From Paenibacillus naphthalenovorans (lineage in GTDB: Bacteria > Bacillota > Bacilli > Paenibacillales > NBRC-103111): a DNA stretch of 64,000 nt. Below the pieces are notes generated by a model, which ran no database searches, was not told the origin of the DNA, and was given only the letters and a program-made list of their open reading frames with translations. This document shows, piece after piece, positions 26,393 through 33,363 of the stretch. Position numbers and translations under genes: made by a program. Within the stretch, counting starts at the first letter, position 1. Each line of letters begins with the position of its first letter. The stretch covers positions 124,001 through 188,000 of the forward strand of contig NZ_FNDY01000005.1 in the NCBI RefSeq assembly GCF_900099895.1, given 5' to 3'.

Positions 26393-27583
26393 CTAAACCG
26401 ATTGCACGACCTTGCGAATGGCTTGAGCAATATCGTGCATGTCTTGTTCGTCCCCTAATAAAACATTTTGCGGAAGCCACAGGGCTTCTTTTTCACATGC
26501 GCGTTCGGCTACCGGACAAGAATCCCTGCGGGCTTGCCCTGTCCTCTTGCGAATCTCTTCCGAAATCGCGCGGTTTTGGTTTAAAGCCACATAGCCTTCA
26601 TGAACGGGAATGCCTTCCGCGTTCAGCATACGGCATACATCGCTTTTATTCAGCTTGTCGGCCAGATCCTTATGCAATTTGAAAATATACAGATGATAAG
26701 CGTGCCGGGTAACCTGCGGGTCCGTTGCCAACGGACTTACGCCATCCACATCTTGAAGCAGTTCATTCAGGAGGCGGGCATTCTTCTCACGGACGGCCAT
26801 TTGCTGTTCCAGTCTGCTGAGCTGACCGATAAGCAGGGCCGCCTGAAATTCGGTCATGCGTAAATTCCAACCGATCACTTCATGCTGGTACCAAGCACCG
26901 TCACGGATGCGGCCCGCGTTGACCAGCGACCAGGCTTGATCCGCCAAGGCTTCGTTGTTGGTCAGAATCATGCCGCCTTCGCCGGAATTGATATTTTTGG
27001 ACGACTGGAAGCTGAATGTGCCCAAATCGCCGATAGCGCCTACACCCGTTCCGTTCCAGCGGGCCCCTGCCGCTTGCGCCGAGTCCTCGATGATGCGCAA
27101 GCCGTGCTTCTCGGCAATCGCCTTCAGCCTGGTCATGTTCGCCGGCGCTCCCCCGATATGCACCGGTACAATCGCCTTTGTCCTCGGGGTAATCAGCGCC
27201 TCCACTTGATCCGGATCGATCAAAAGCGTTTGTTCCTCCACATCGGCGAATACCGGAATCGCTCCGAACAGGAGCGGAGCCGCTGCGGTAGCAAAGAACG
27301 TGTAAGGAGGTACAATGACCTCGTCACCGGCTCTTACTCCGGCCGCTTGAAGGGCTATAGCGATGGCCACCGTCCCATTCACGACCGTCACCGCATACTT
27401 CGCATCATGAAGCTCGGCAAACAGCCTCTCCGCTTCGGGAAGCTTGCTGCGGGTTGCTCCACCCCACTTTCCCGAATGCAGAACCTCAAGCAGCAGCTTT
27501 TCTTCCAACTGGTCATAAATCGGCCATTCCGGGAATGGCTTCGTTCTCACCGGACTTCCCCCATCTATTGCCAATTTTACCAC
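26393..27583 (-). CDS. DegT/DnrJ/EryC1/StrS-family PLP aminotransferase
   Basis: 396 residues; adds or removes an amino group on a keto-sugar or keto-cyclitol. Visible are the VVNGTVAIAIALQAAGVRAGDEVIVPPYTF cofactor region, PVHIGG, the PLP-N1 Asp167 in IIEDSAQ, and the Schiff-base Lys196 in FSFQSSKNINSGEGG. The start is GTG behind AAGGAGGAG. With the adjacent Gfo/Idh dehydrogenase it forms an oxidise/transaminate pair as in scyllo-inosamine or kanosamine metabolism; here, next to transport and NagB, a catabolic direction is more likely. Confidence 0.9.
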   Translation of the reverse strand: MVKLAIDGGSPVRTKPFPEWPIYDQLEEKLLLEVLHSGKWGGATRSKLPEAERLFAELHDAKYAVTVVNGTVAIAIALQAAGVRAGDEVIVPPYTFFATAAAPLLFGAIPVFADVEEQTLLIDPDQVEALITPRTKAIVPVHIGGAPANMTRLKAIAEKHGLRIIEDSAQAAGARWNGTGVGAIGDLGTFSFQSSKNINSGEGGMILTNNEALADQAWSLVNAGRIRDGAWYQHEVIGWNLRMTEFQAALLIGQLSRLEQQMAVREKNARLLNELLQDVDGVSPLATDPQVTRHAYHLYIFKLHKDLADKLNKSDVCRMLNAEGIPVHEGYVALNQNRAISEEIRKRTGQARRDSCPVAERACEKEALWLPQNVLLGDEQDMHDIAQAIRKVVQSV

Positions 27584-27603
27584 ATCCGTCTCCTCCTTGG
27601 CGT

Positions 27604-28635
27604 CTACACCTTGACTTCTTTACCCGACCTTGCCGATTCGTATATGGCCAGAATCAGATCAACCGACTTTCTGGCCTCCTCGCCGTTCACGTGAGGCTCA
27701 CGATTGCCGCGGATCGCCTGAATCATATCGTCCACGTAAAAGTAGTGACCGGCACTGGAAATCTGCTGCGGATTGCTGCTTGAGGCCAGGCCGAGCGTAT
27801 CTTCCAACACCGGGGCCGGTTCGTCATGCCCCATGAACGTCCATTGCTTGATGCCTTCATCACCGAATTCGATCGTCCCTTGATCTCCGTGAATCTCAAA
27901 CCGGGTCTCCTGACCCGGATAGACGGAGGTCGCGGCCTGAATGATGCCGAACGCTCCGCTCTTATATTTCAATGCCGCAACGGCCGTATCTTCCACTTCA
28001 ATCTCCCTAGCCAGCGTGGCCGTGTAAGCGAATACCGACTCGACCTCACCCATGATATACTGAATCAAATCTACGCCGTGAACCCCCTGATTCATAAGAG
28101 CCCCGCCGCCGTCGAGCCTCCAGGTTCCGCGCCAGCCGCCGCTCTTGTAATACTCCGGACTGCGGTAGTACTTGAGATAAGCATTGCCGAGAACGGGCCT
28201 GCCGATTTTGCCGTCCTGCAGCGCCTGACGGGCATGTAGCATGGCCGGCATCAAGCGTCTTTGAAATACGCATCCGAGCTTCACTCCCGCTTTGCGGCAA
28301 GCATCGATCATCGCGGTCATCCGGTCGCCGTTGATATCCAGAGGCTTTTCACAAAGCACGTGCTTTCCCGCTTGGGCGGCGGCTATCGTCACATCGCTGT
28401 GAGAACCGCTCGGCGTGCAAACACAGACCACATCAATGTCCTCCATCTTCAGCATTTCCCGATAATCCTTAAACAAGCGAGCGTCCGTAAGTCCTTCCGT
28501 CAACCGTCCTGCCTTCTCGGTGCTGTTGTCGGCGACCGCCGCCAACTCTGCATCCGGATGCTGACGGATGGATTCTGCGTGATACTTTGCAATCACACCG
28601 GCACCCACGATAGCGAATCTGATTTTGTCCGGCAT
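27604..28635 (-). CDS. Gfo/Idh/MocA-family NAD(P)-dependent oxidoreductase
   Basis: 343 residues: N-terminal Rossmann fold IRFAIVGAGVIAKYHAESI, the catalytic-pair Lys in HVLCEKPLD, and a C-terminal domain with GGGALMNQGVHGVDLIQYIMG (catalytic Asp/His region). These enzymes oxidise a sugar or inositol hydroxyl to a ketone. It precedes the DegT aminotransferase by 20 bp. Confidence 0.9.
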   Translation of the reverse strand: MPDKIRFAIVGAGVIAKYHAESIRQHPDAELAAVADNSTEKAGRLTEGLTDARLFKDYREMLKMEDIDVVCVCTPSGSHSDVTIAAAQAGKHVLCEKPLDINGDRMTAMIDACRKAGVKLGCVFQRRLMPAMLHARQALQDGKIGRPVLGNAYLKYYRSPEYYKSGGWRGTWRLDGGGALMNQGVHGVDLIQYIMGEVESVFAYTATLAREIEVEDTAVAALKYKSGAFGIIQAATSVYPGQETRFEIHGDQGTIEFGDEGIKQWTFMGHDEPAPVLEDTLGLASSSNPQQISSAGHYFYVDDMIQAIRGNREPHVNGEEARKSVDLILAIYESARSGKEVKV

Positions 28636-28654
28636 ACTCCCACCCCAACTGGCA

Positions 28655-28694
28655 AACCGGGCCCGACCGTGACCATCGGACCCGGCTGCGGTTT
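28655..28694 (-). other. Intercistronic hairpin after the sugar-binding-protein gene
   Basis: A GC-rich imperfect stem between the binding-protein stop and the Gfo/Idh start (arms 28655-28669 and 28677-28694, with AACCGGGCCCG opposite CGGACCCGG). It has no proper U-tract. Such hairpins usually give extra binding-protein mRNA relative to downstream genes. Confidence 0.5.
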
Positions 28695-28748
28695 AGTTAG
28701 TACTGCTAAAATTGTAGGTTGTTAATGATTTCGATCATAAACTTCCTT

Positions 28749-30083
28749 TTATTCCGCCAATCGGCCTGCTTTTTTCAAAATATCGTTCGTTTCCTTTGCC
28801 GCATCATTCAGGAAAGCTTTCATTTTATCCGGATTATCAACAAAGGATGGATCCGTAAACCCTTTGGTTGCCAGACGGTCGGCGAATTTCGTCAGAATTT
28901 CATCGAATTCGGGCAGTGGCGGATACATTTGCAGGTCCTGCTTCACAAAGAACGCTTTATACTGCGGATATTCCTTATACACGTCATTGAGATCCAGATC
29001 ATTGCGGGCCGGCAGCCAGCCGCTCATCGTGATGATTTGCTTGTGATTCTCCGGCTTGGTCAGGAAACGGATGAAATCCCATGCCGCCTCGGCTTTCGCT
29101 TTATCCGTACTAGAGACATAATAGTTGATCAGACTGATGACGTTGGCTTTGAGCGGAGCGGCATCATAATTTAGATCGGGAGCTTTTTTCTTCGTGTCCA
29201 TAATGACATTGGATTCACGAATATAGAATGCAGCCAGGTTCGTCTGGAACGCTTCCGTGTCGTGCTTGAGCTTCGGATCGTCCGTTTTGAACTTGTGCAC
29301 CATGTCCACATACAGCTTCAACGTTTGGTAACCCTCTTCGGTGTTATAATTCGCCGTATATTTTCCCGGTGACACTTCCTTGACGATACTGCCGCCGCGC
29401 TGGGCCAGAAGGTTCCAGAATTTCTCCCCGACGCCGCTGCCGCCGCCGCTTAACCGCAAGCTCATTCCCGCCCGCTCCAGATTGCCGGAAGCATCGCGTT
29501 TGGCCAGTTTTTGGGCATATTCCAGCAGATTATCGACGTTAGGCGGCTCTGTCAGCCCGGCCTCCTTCAGCATGTCTTTGTTGTAATAAATCGCTCCGGC
29601 CCCCATGAAAGAAGGCACACCGTATGGTTTACCGTTCACGCTGGTCGTATCGACGATCAACTTCTCGTGAATCCCGGAATTCACGTACTTCACGAGATCC
29701 TCGGGGGTGGTTTGAATCAAGCCTCCCTCAATGTAGCGGAGCGCCAGGTTTGGATTTAAGGGGAGGATATCCGCTGCGCTTTTGGACGGAAGCGCCGCAG
29801 CCACCTTCTTTTCGTAATCGCGCAGCGGGAAAGAAGAGACCTCAATGGATACGTTCGGCTTTGTTTTTTTGTATTCCTCAGCCATTTTTTTGAAATACGG
29901 ATCAAGCTCCGGCCATCCTGTCCAGATGGAAAGACTCACCGCTTGATCTGCCGGCTGGCCCCCACCGCCCTGTGCATTTCCGCCTGCGGGGGCCGGTTCG
30001 CCGCCGCCCGAACAGCCAGACAACATTGCCGATAATACCAACACACCTGCAAGACCGCTTGAGACTGCTTTTTTAGATGCCAT
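28749..30083 (-). CDS. Extracellular sugar-binding lipoprotein (SBP family 1)
   Basis: 444 residues with a lipoprotein signal (AMLSGC, Cys24), a Gly/Pro/Ala linker and the family 1 solute-binding fold (VSLSIWTGWPELDPYFKKMAEEYKK at the start of the mature domain; DFIRFLTKPENHKQI in the C-terminal lobe). It is the first gene of the amino-sugar operon and supplies substrate to the MalFG-type permeases. A leader of about 180 nt separates it from the operator at 30264-30279. Confidence 0.92.
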   Translation of the reverse strand: MASKKAVSSGLAGVLVLSAMLSGCSGGGEPAPAGGNAQGGGGQPADQAVSLSIWTGWPELDPYFKKMAEEYKKTKPNVSIEVSSFPLRDYEKKVAAALPSKSAADILPLNPNLALRYIEGGLIQTTPEDLVKYVNSGIHEKLIVDTTSVNGKPYGVPSFMGAGAIYYNKDMLKEAGLTEPPNVDNLLEYAQKLAKRDASGNLERAGMSLRLSGGGSGVGEKFWNLLAQRGGSIVKEVSPGKYTANYNTEEGYQTLKLYVDMVHKFKTDDPKLKHDTEAFQTNLAAFYIRESNVIMDTKKKAPDLNYDAAPLKANVISLINYYVSSTDKAKAEAAWDFIRFLTKPENHKQIITMSGWLPARNDLDLNDVYKEYPQYKAFFVKQDLQMYPPLPEFDEILTKFADRLATKGFTDPSFVDNPDKMKAFLNDAAKETNDILKKAGRLAE

Positions 30084-30263
30084 TTTGCAATCACTCCCCT
30101 AAGTTATTTACGTTTCGCCATCGAACATGTCATGCCAAAACCGAAAACCAGCAGAAGTTTACCTCACGCTTTCTAACTTGCGACTACCTACACTTCCTGA
30201 CGTGGGTGCAGCGGATGATCACTTCCCCCTTCTGATAGTGAATACTATTGATTCGGCTCATTT

Positions 30264-30279
30264 TTTGAACCGGTTCAAA
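30264..30279. promoter_or_regulatory. LacI-type operator before the amino-sugar operon
   Basis: TTTGAACCGGTTCAAA, a perfect 16-bp palindrome with a central CG, 180 bp before the binding-protein gene. A possible -10 (TATTAT, complement at 30293-30298) lies just upstream in the leftward direction, so bound repressor would block initiation. Confidence 0.8.
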
Positions 30280-30318
30280 TAAGGACTAAAAAATAATACG
30301 CTGCTCTCAAGCAATTTA

Positions 30319-30418
30319 TGTTATTTATATTAACATCAAAAAACGGAATTAATCAATATAAATTTGATTAACATAAAATTAATAACATATATATAACATA
30401 ATTTGTCGTGTTAATGTT
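30319..30418. repeat. AT-rich region with repeated TAACAT motifs
   Basis: TAACAT occurs at 30331, 30369, 30383 and 30394, with its complement ATGTTA at 30319 and a related ATGTT near 30413. The copies at 30383 and 30394 are 11 bp apart, and 30319-30336 forms an inverted pair. This could be an activator site or just AT-rich promoter DNA. Confidence 0.3.
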
Positions 30419-30483
30419 GTGACCTTTGCGTTTCTAGTGGGATATTAGACGATTGCCATAAAACCAATCACCTTCTACAATTA

Positions 30484-30497
30484 TGCAAGCGCTTGCA
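30484..30497. promoter_or_regulatory. cre-like palindrome
   Basis: TGCAAGCGCTTGCA is a perfect 14-bp palindrome that fits the CcpA catabolite-control pattern TGNAANCGNTTNCA. It is in the 555-bp gap before the amino-sugar operon, so carbon catabolite control is plausible. It could equally be bound by another LacI-family protein. Confidence 0.55.
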
Positions 30498-30512
30498 AAT
30501 GGATTTAAATTT

Positions 30513-30543
30513 GTTAAATGGCTTGCAACTGCAACCATTTAAC
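30513..30543. repeat. 31-bp near-perfect palindrome
   Basis: GTTAAATGG and CCATTTAAC enclose TTGCA-AC-TGCAA, with a single unpaired base on one side. It has no U-tract, so it is not a normal terminator. It lies between nagA and the binding-protein gene and could be a protein-binding site. Confidence 0.5.
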
Positions 30544-30572
30544 ATCATTTTCGACCATTTTGGGACGAAATT

Positions 30573-30588
30573 TTTGAACCGTTTCAAA
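30573..30588. promoter_or_regulatory. Second LacI-type operator in the nagA-SBP gap
   Basis: TTTGAACCGTTTCAAA, one change from the perfect operator at 30264-30279, with centres 309 bp apart. A likely auxiliary operator for looping. Confidence 0.7.
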
Positions 30589-30638
30589 TCAAATTATAGC
30601 GCTTTCATTTTTTTATCGTCAATGGTAGATTTCTTTAT

Positions 30639-31892
30639 TCACAAATTTTCCTGCGCAGCTGAATATACCGTTTGTCCACGTTTTGTAACGGCAAGCATAT
30701 CGATCCTGCCGTCCTCTGGATTCAGAGTAAAGGTCAACAAATCCGCCATTCCATTCGGCCGCACCTGTCCAAGCAGCGGCTCTCCGATTAAGCGGGCAGG
30801 CATGATCGTAGCCAACCTTATGGCTTCATGGAGACTCGCTGAAGTAAGCCGCATATAGGTTTGCACACAGTCTGCAAGGGATACGGCCGCTCCGGCCAAG
30901 AGCAGCGGATCGGCAACCATCTGCAGCCGCCCGGAAGGAAGCAGCTCCACTTCCCCGCCAACGTGCGTCTTGTAAATGCCCGGCTTCATATGGGCCAAAT
31001 GCACCGCATCGCTGACAAGAACTATTTGATTATTCTTTGCCCGCGCCATCACCTTCATGACAGAAGGATGCAGATGATGTCCGTCGGAAATGATGCCCGG
31101 AGTCAAACGGTCGTCGGAAAGCTGTGACCAAATATAGTTCGGATGCCGGGGAAGCTGTGCATGCGCTCCGTTCCCCAGATGAGTGGACATTCTCGCACCG
31201 GCATCGGCAGCCGCAATAATTTCATCGTGAGACGCGGCCGTATGGCCTATGCATACGAGGATGCCTTCTTGAACAAGCCTGCGAATCATCTCGACAGCTC
31301 CCGTGCGTTCCGGCGCCAATGTCACCATACGGATGCGCCCGCCCGAGGCTTCCTGCCAAGCGGTAAACTCTTCCCAGTCGGGATCCTTAATATGTTCGCG
31401 GGGGTGAGCGCCTCGCGGACCGTCCTGATCAGACAAGTAAGGTCCTTCCAAATGGACGCCCAGCACGCAGCTGTCTACGATCGGATCCCGGCTGCAGGCC
31501 AGACGAATCGCCGTTAAACTGGAATGAATCTGTTCGAATCCGGCCGTAATAATCGTCGGACAAAAAGAAGTCGTACCCGTTCGCAGCACTTCCCGTGTCA
31601 TTTGCCGAATCGCTTCCACACGTTCCTCCAGGTCCGCATCAGCCCTATTCAGATCATAGCCAGCAAAACCGTTAATTTGCAGATCGATCAAACCGGGACA
31701 AATCCAGACTTCCCTTTCGTTATCGGCACGCTTTTGTTTCTCTGTGGGCGTGACGGAAAAGATGCGTTCGCCGACAATGCTGACGCATACATATTCCCCC
31801 GTTGAAACCAGGCTGCCATATATTTCACGCGGGTTTGTTTCGATCGTAAACACCTCTTTCTTTATTGTATTCACTTCATCCATCCAATACAT
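30639..31892 (-). CDS. nagA: N-acetylglucosamine-6-phosphate deacetylase (NagA-like)
   Basis: 417 residues of the amidohydrolase superfamily: CPGLIDLQINGFAGYDLN, the metal Glu in GVHLEGPYLS, His in CIGHTAASHDE and MSTHLGNGAHA, and the catalytic Asp in VLVSDAVHLAH. It would give glucosamine 6-phosphate for NagB. The THLFNAM motif of classical NagA is replaced by THLGNGA, so the substrate may be a variant N-acyl sugar. The start is uncertain: ATG 31892 directly abuts an operator and has no ribosome site; ATG 31883 or GTG 31874 are alternatives. Confidence 0.85.
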   Translation of the reverse strand: MYWMDEVNTIKKEVFTIETNPREIYGSLVSTGEYVCVSIVGERIFSVTPTEKQKRADNEREVWICPGLIDLQINGFAGYDLNRADADLEERVEAIRQMTREVLRTGTTSFCPTIITAGFEQIHSSLTAIRLACSRDPIVDSCVLGVHLEGPYLSDQDGPRGAHPREHIKDPDWEEFTAWQEASGGRIRMVTLAPERTGAVEMIRRLVQEGILVCIGHTAASHDEIIAAADAGARMSTHLGNGAHAQLPRHPNYIWSQLSDDRLTPGIISDGHHLHPSVMKVMARAKNNQIVLVSDAVHLAHMKPGIYKTHVGGEVELLPSGRLQMVADPLLLAGAAVSLADCVQTYMRLTSASLHEAIRLATIMPARLIGEPLLGQVRPNGMADLLTFTLNPEDGRIDMLAVTKRGQTVYSAAQENL

Positions 31893-31893
31893 A

Positions 31894-31909
31894 TTTGTAC
31901 CGGTTCAAA
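31894..31909. promoter_or_regulatory. LacI-type operator at the nagA promoter
   Basis: TTTGTACCGGTTCAAA differs by one base from the perfect operator at 30264. It begins 4 bp downstream of the nagA -10, over the predicted transcription start, a classical repression site. Confidence 0.8.
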
Positions 31910-31913
31910 ATTG

Positions 31914-31943
31914 ATTATGACCTGCTGACATAGAGAGTGTCAA
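31914..31943 (-). promoter_or_regulatory. nagA promoter
   Basis: Leftward TTGACA (31938-31943), an 18-bp spacer and CATAAT (31914-31919), just before the operator. nagA can thus be transcribed separately from the operon downstream of it. Confidence 0.7.
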
Positions 31944-31950
31944 TGGAGTT

Positions 31951-31980
31951 AATAAAAATATCCCCCTGGAAATGGGGGAT
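31951..31980 (-). terminator. Terminator of the small two-gene unit
   Basis: Leftward ATCCCCC (complement 31974-31980) pairs with GGGGGAT (31960-31966), 7-nt loop, followed by ATTTTTATT. It ends the 108-residue gene 10 bp after its stop and insulates nagA. Confidence 0.8.
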
Positions 31981-31989
31981 CTTGGTTCA

Positions 31990-32316
31990 TTATAAGATCA
32001 ATATCATGGCATTCCACAGCGCATCGCACAGCTCGCGACCCTTCACTTCAAGGCTTGAAGTCTTGATCAGCCATTCTTCGTAAATCTTATCAATGCGAAT
32101 ATAGCTGTCATATTGATGCAAATACGCCAGCATTTGACCAATCGTCAATAACGGGAGCGCTTTCTCTTTATGAAAACCGCCCATGTAGTAGATCATCTCT
32201 TCTTGTCCGCTGTAAAAGATATATTCCCCTTCTTCCGGATGCCATTGTTCGCGCAGTTTTTCTTGCTGTTCTTTGGATAGCTGCTGTAAATGAGCGGCAG
32301 TAATTCTCTGAATCAT
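31990..32316 (-). CDS. Hypothetical protein of 108 residues
   Basis: Not assigned to a known function. Soluble and charged: MIQRITAAHLQQLSKEQQEKLREQWHP, then a central IFYSGQEEMIYYMGGFHKEKALPLLTIGQMLAYL segment. From memory the pattern resembles small proteins of unknown function carried by Bacillales phages, but I cannot verify this. It overlaps the preceding 60-residue gene by 4 bp and ends at a terminator. The pair lies downstream of a c-di-AMP riboswitch. Confidence 0.65.
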   Translation of the reverse strand: MIQRITAAHLQQLSKEQQEKLREQWHPEEGEYIFYSGQEEMIYYMGGFHKEKALPLLTIGQMLAYLHQYDSYIRIDKIYEEWLIKTSSLEVKGRELCDALWNAMILIL

Positions 32317-32495
32317 GGCATGTTCCTTTCCTCTGTCTTTAGTTTATTGCTTTTACGTTTATCCAAAACCTCTTCTTTGGTAGGTACGGTTAATTCGCTT
32401 TTAGGCCGGGTCATCCCATCATCACAATAACAAAATCCCTGTTCATCCTTATATAAAATTTCAACGACTTTCCCATCTCTTGTTTTCATAATCAT
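32313..32495 (-). CDS. Hypothetical protein of about 60 residues
   Basis: A small basic protein, not recognised: MIMKTRDGKVVEILYKDEQG, then FCYCDDG and a Lys-rich tail. Start ATG 32495 has AAAGGAGATG upstream at somewhat long spacing. A longer frame from 32588 would run through a terminator-like hairpin and is not favoured. It is the first gene after the c-di-AMP riboswitch and is coupled by ATGA to the 108-residue protein. Confidence 0.55.
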   Translation of the reverse strand: MIMKTRDGKVVEILYKDEQGFCYCDDGMTRPKSELTVPTKEEVLDKRKSNKLKTEERNMP

Positions 32496-32568
32496 AGCTT
32501 TACAGCATCTCCTTTTAAAGAAGAGTCCTCTCCTGCTCCACTCCTCCTTTAAAATTCGCCGCATCAAA

Positions 32569-32630
32569 AAACCCGCAATAAGCAGCATGACCGCAGATGC
32601 CTTTGACGATCAGCAGCTATATGGCGGGTC
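32569..32630 (-). other. Second GC-rich hairpin with T-run between riboswitch and gene
   Basis: Leftward, an AGACCCGCC arm (near 32621-32630) can pair with GCGGGTT (near 32572-32580) and is followed by TTTTTTG. The 3' half, TATTGCGGGTTTTTTG, nearly repeats the 3' half of the riboswitch terminator. It may be a tandem terminator or part of the switch. Confidence 0.4.
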
Positions 32631-32635
32631 TAACA

Positions 32636-32663
32636 AAACAAAAAGACCCGCAATACGGGTCAA
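32636..32663 (-). terminator. Riboswitch expression-platform terminator
   Basis: GACCCG-CAATA-CGGGTC hairpin (32645-32661), followed leftward by TTTTTGTTTT. On the transcript, GGGTCAA at the aptamer's 3' edge (complement 32694-32700) can instead pair with the terminator's TTGACCC, giving an anti-terminator. This is a plausible ligand-off switch. Confidence 0.75.
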
Positions 32664-32693
32664 TGTAAACCATCATTCGAATAAAAAATGAAT

Positions 32694-32811
32694 TTGACCC
32701 ATCTAACTGCTGACGAGGTTAGCTGCCGGGCTCGGGAAAGATGGTTCCCTACATCATGATTCGCCCCAGAAAATTGGTTCCCCCGCTTTCCGATGACTCG
32801 GAAATTAAGCG
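32694..32811 (-). ncRNA. ydaO/yuaA-type c-di-AMP riboswitch aptamer
   Basis: The leftward transcript has the conserved ydaO core: CGCUUAAUUUCCGAG at the 5' end, AAAGCGGGGGAACCAA, GGGGCGAAUC, UGUAGGGAACC, UUUCCCGAGCCCG and CAGCUAACCUCG near the 3' end. These match the two pseudo-symmetrical c-di-AMP sites. A good promoter is directly upstream and a terminator directly downstream. Known ydaO switches mostly govern cell-wall hydrolases and K+ or osmolyte transporters; here the downstream genes are two small unknown proteins. Confidence 0.92.
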
Positions 32812-32818
32812 TACTATA

Positions 32819-32847
32819 ATAATACCTAATAGTTAAACATTCGTCAA
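32819..32847 (-). promoter_or_regulatory. Promoter of the c-di-AMP riboswitch transcript
   Basis: Leftward TTGACG (32842-32847), a 17-bp spacer, TATTAT (32819-32824); transcription would start near 32812, at the aptamer's 5' end. Confidence 0.8.
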
Positions 32848-32904
32848 TCAAAGAAACGCTTTTACTACTATTTATGCTAATATATTACAAATATTCCCAT
32901 AGGA

Positions 32905-33126
32905 TCACATCTTACCTTTTTTAATCCAAAATACGATTCTGAGCGTGCCAATGAGGGCGACCGATAAAAGCGCAAGCAACAAAACCACCCAAGTACCTAA
33001 TCTATCGATCTCACTTAATCCACTGGCATTCGCCATCACAAAGACGCCGACCGCAATACAAAGCAAATATAAGCATATATTGGGGATGATCCAGGCTACT
33101 CTTAATTTCACATTCTTCTTATTCAT
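32905..33126 (-). CDS. Small membrane protein of 73 residues, unknown function
   Basis: MNKKNVKLR, then a membrane segment (VAWIIPNICLYLLCIAVGVFVM), a short loop and a second one (GTWVVLLLALLSVALIGTLRIVF), ending KKGKM. The positive ends predict both termini in the cytoplasm. ATG 33126 follows GGGGAGTGA. Not recognised. It stands alone between the riboswitch promoter and the GH130 gene. Confidence 0.6.
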   Translation of the reverse strand: MNKKNVKLRVAWIIPNICLYLLCIAVGVFVMANASGLSEIDRLGTWVVLLLALLSVALIGTLRIVFWIKKGKM

Positions 33127-33284
33127 AACACTCACTCCCCATTATAAAACCGCCGCTTCATTTTAAAACGTATTCAAGATATATAACTATTATAACCACA
33201 TCATCATAAAGGTAACAGCCCGCTGAAAAAAGAGTCATCCTCAAACGACGTGTGACCTGTTCGGACTGAATACGTTTAGAAAGA

Positions 33285-33348
33285 TGCTAAAGAGACTGTC
33301 CCAAAAGTTGATGTCTTTCTTGTGAAACAGTCTCCATTCGCTCCTTCA
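33285..33348. repeat. Inverted-repeat segment that may be a transposon end or terminator
   Basis: GAGACTGT (near 33292) and ACAGTCTC (near 33328) flank a 27-bp loop that begins CCCAAAAG. The GAGACTGTCCCAAAAG string looks like terminal sequence of some insertion sequences. No transposase remains. Leftward it could act as a weak terminator for the GH130 operon. Confidence 0.3.
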
Positions 33349-33363
33349 TCGCCGGGTTGCCGG

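Noticed and set aside
31860-31892. nagA start further inside at an AAGAGGTG ribosome-like site
   Set aside because: The codon at correct spacing is ATC, not a usual start; the ATG/GTG starts upstream were kept with a note of doubt.
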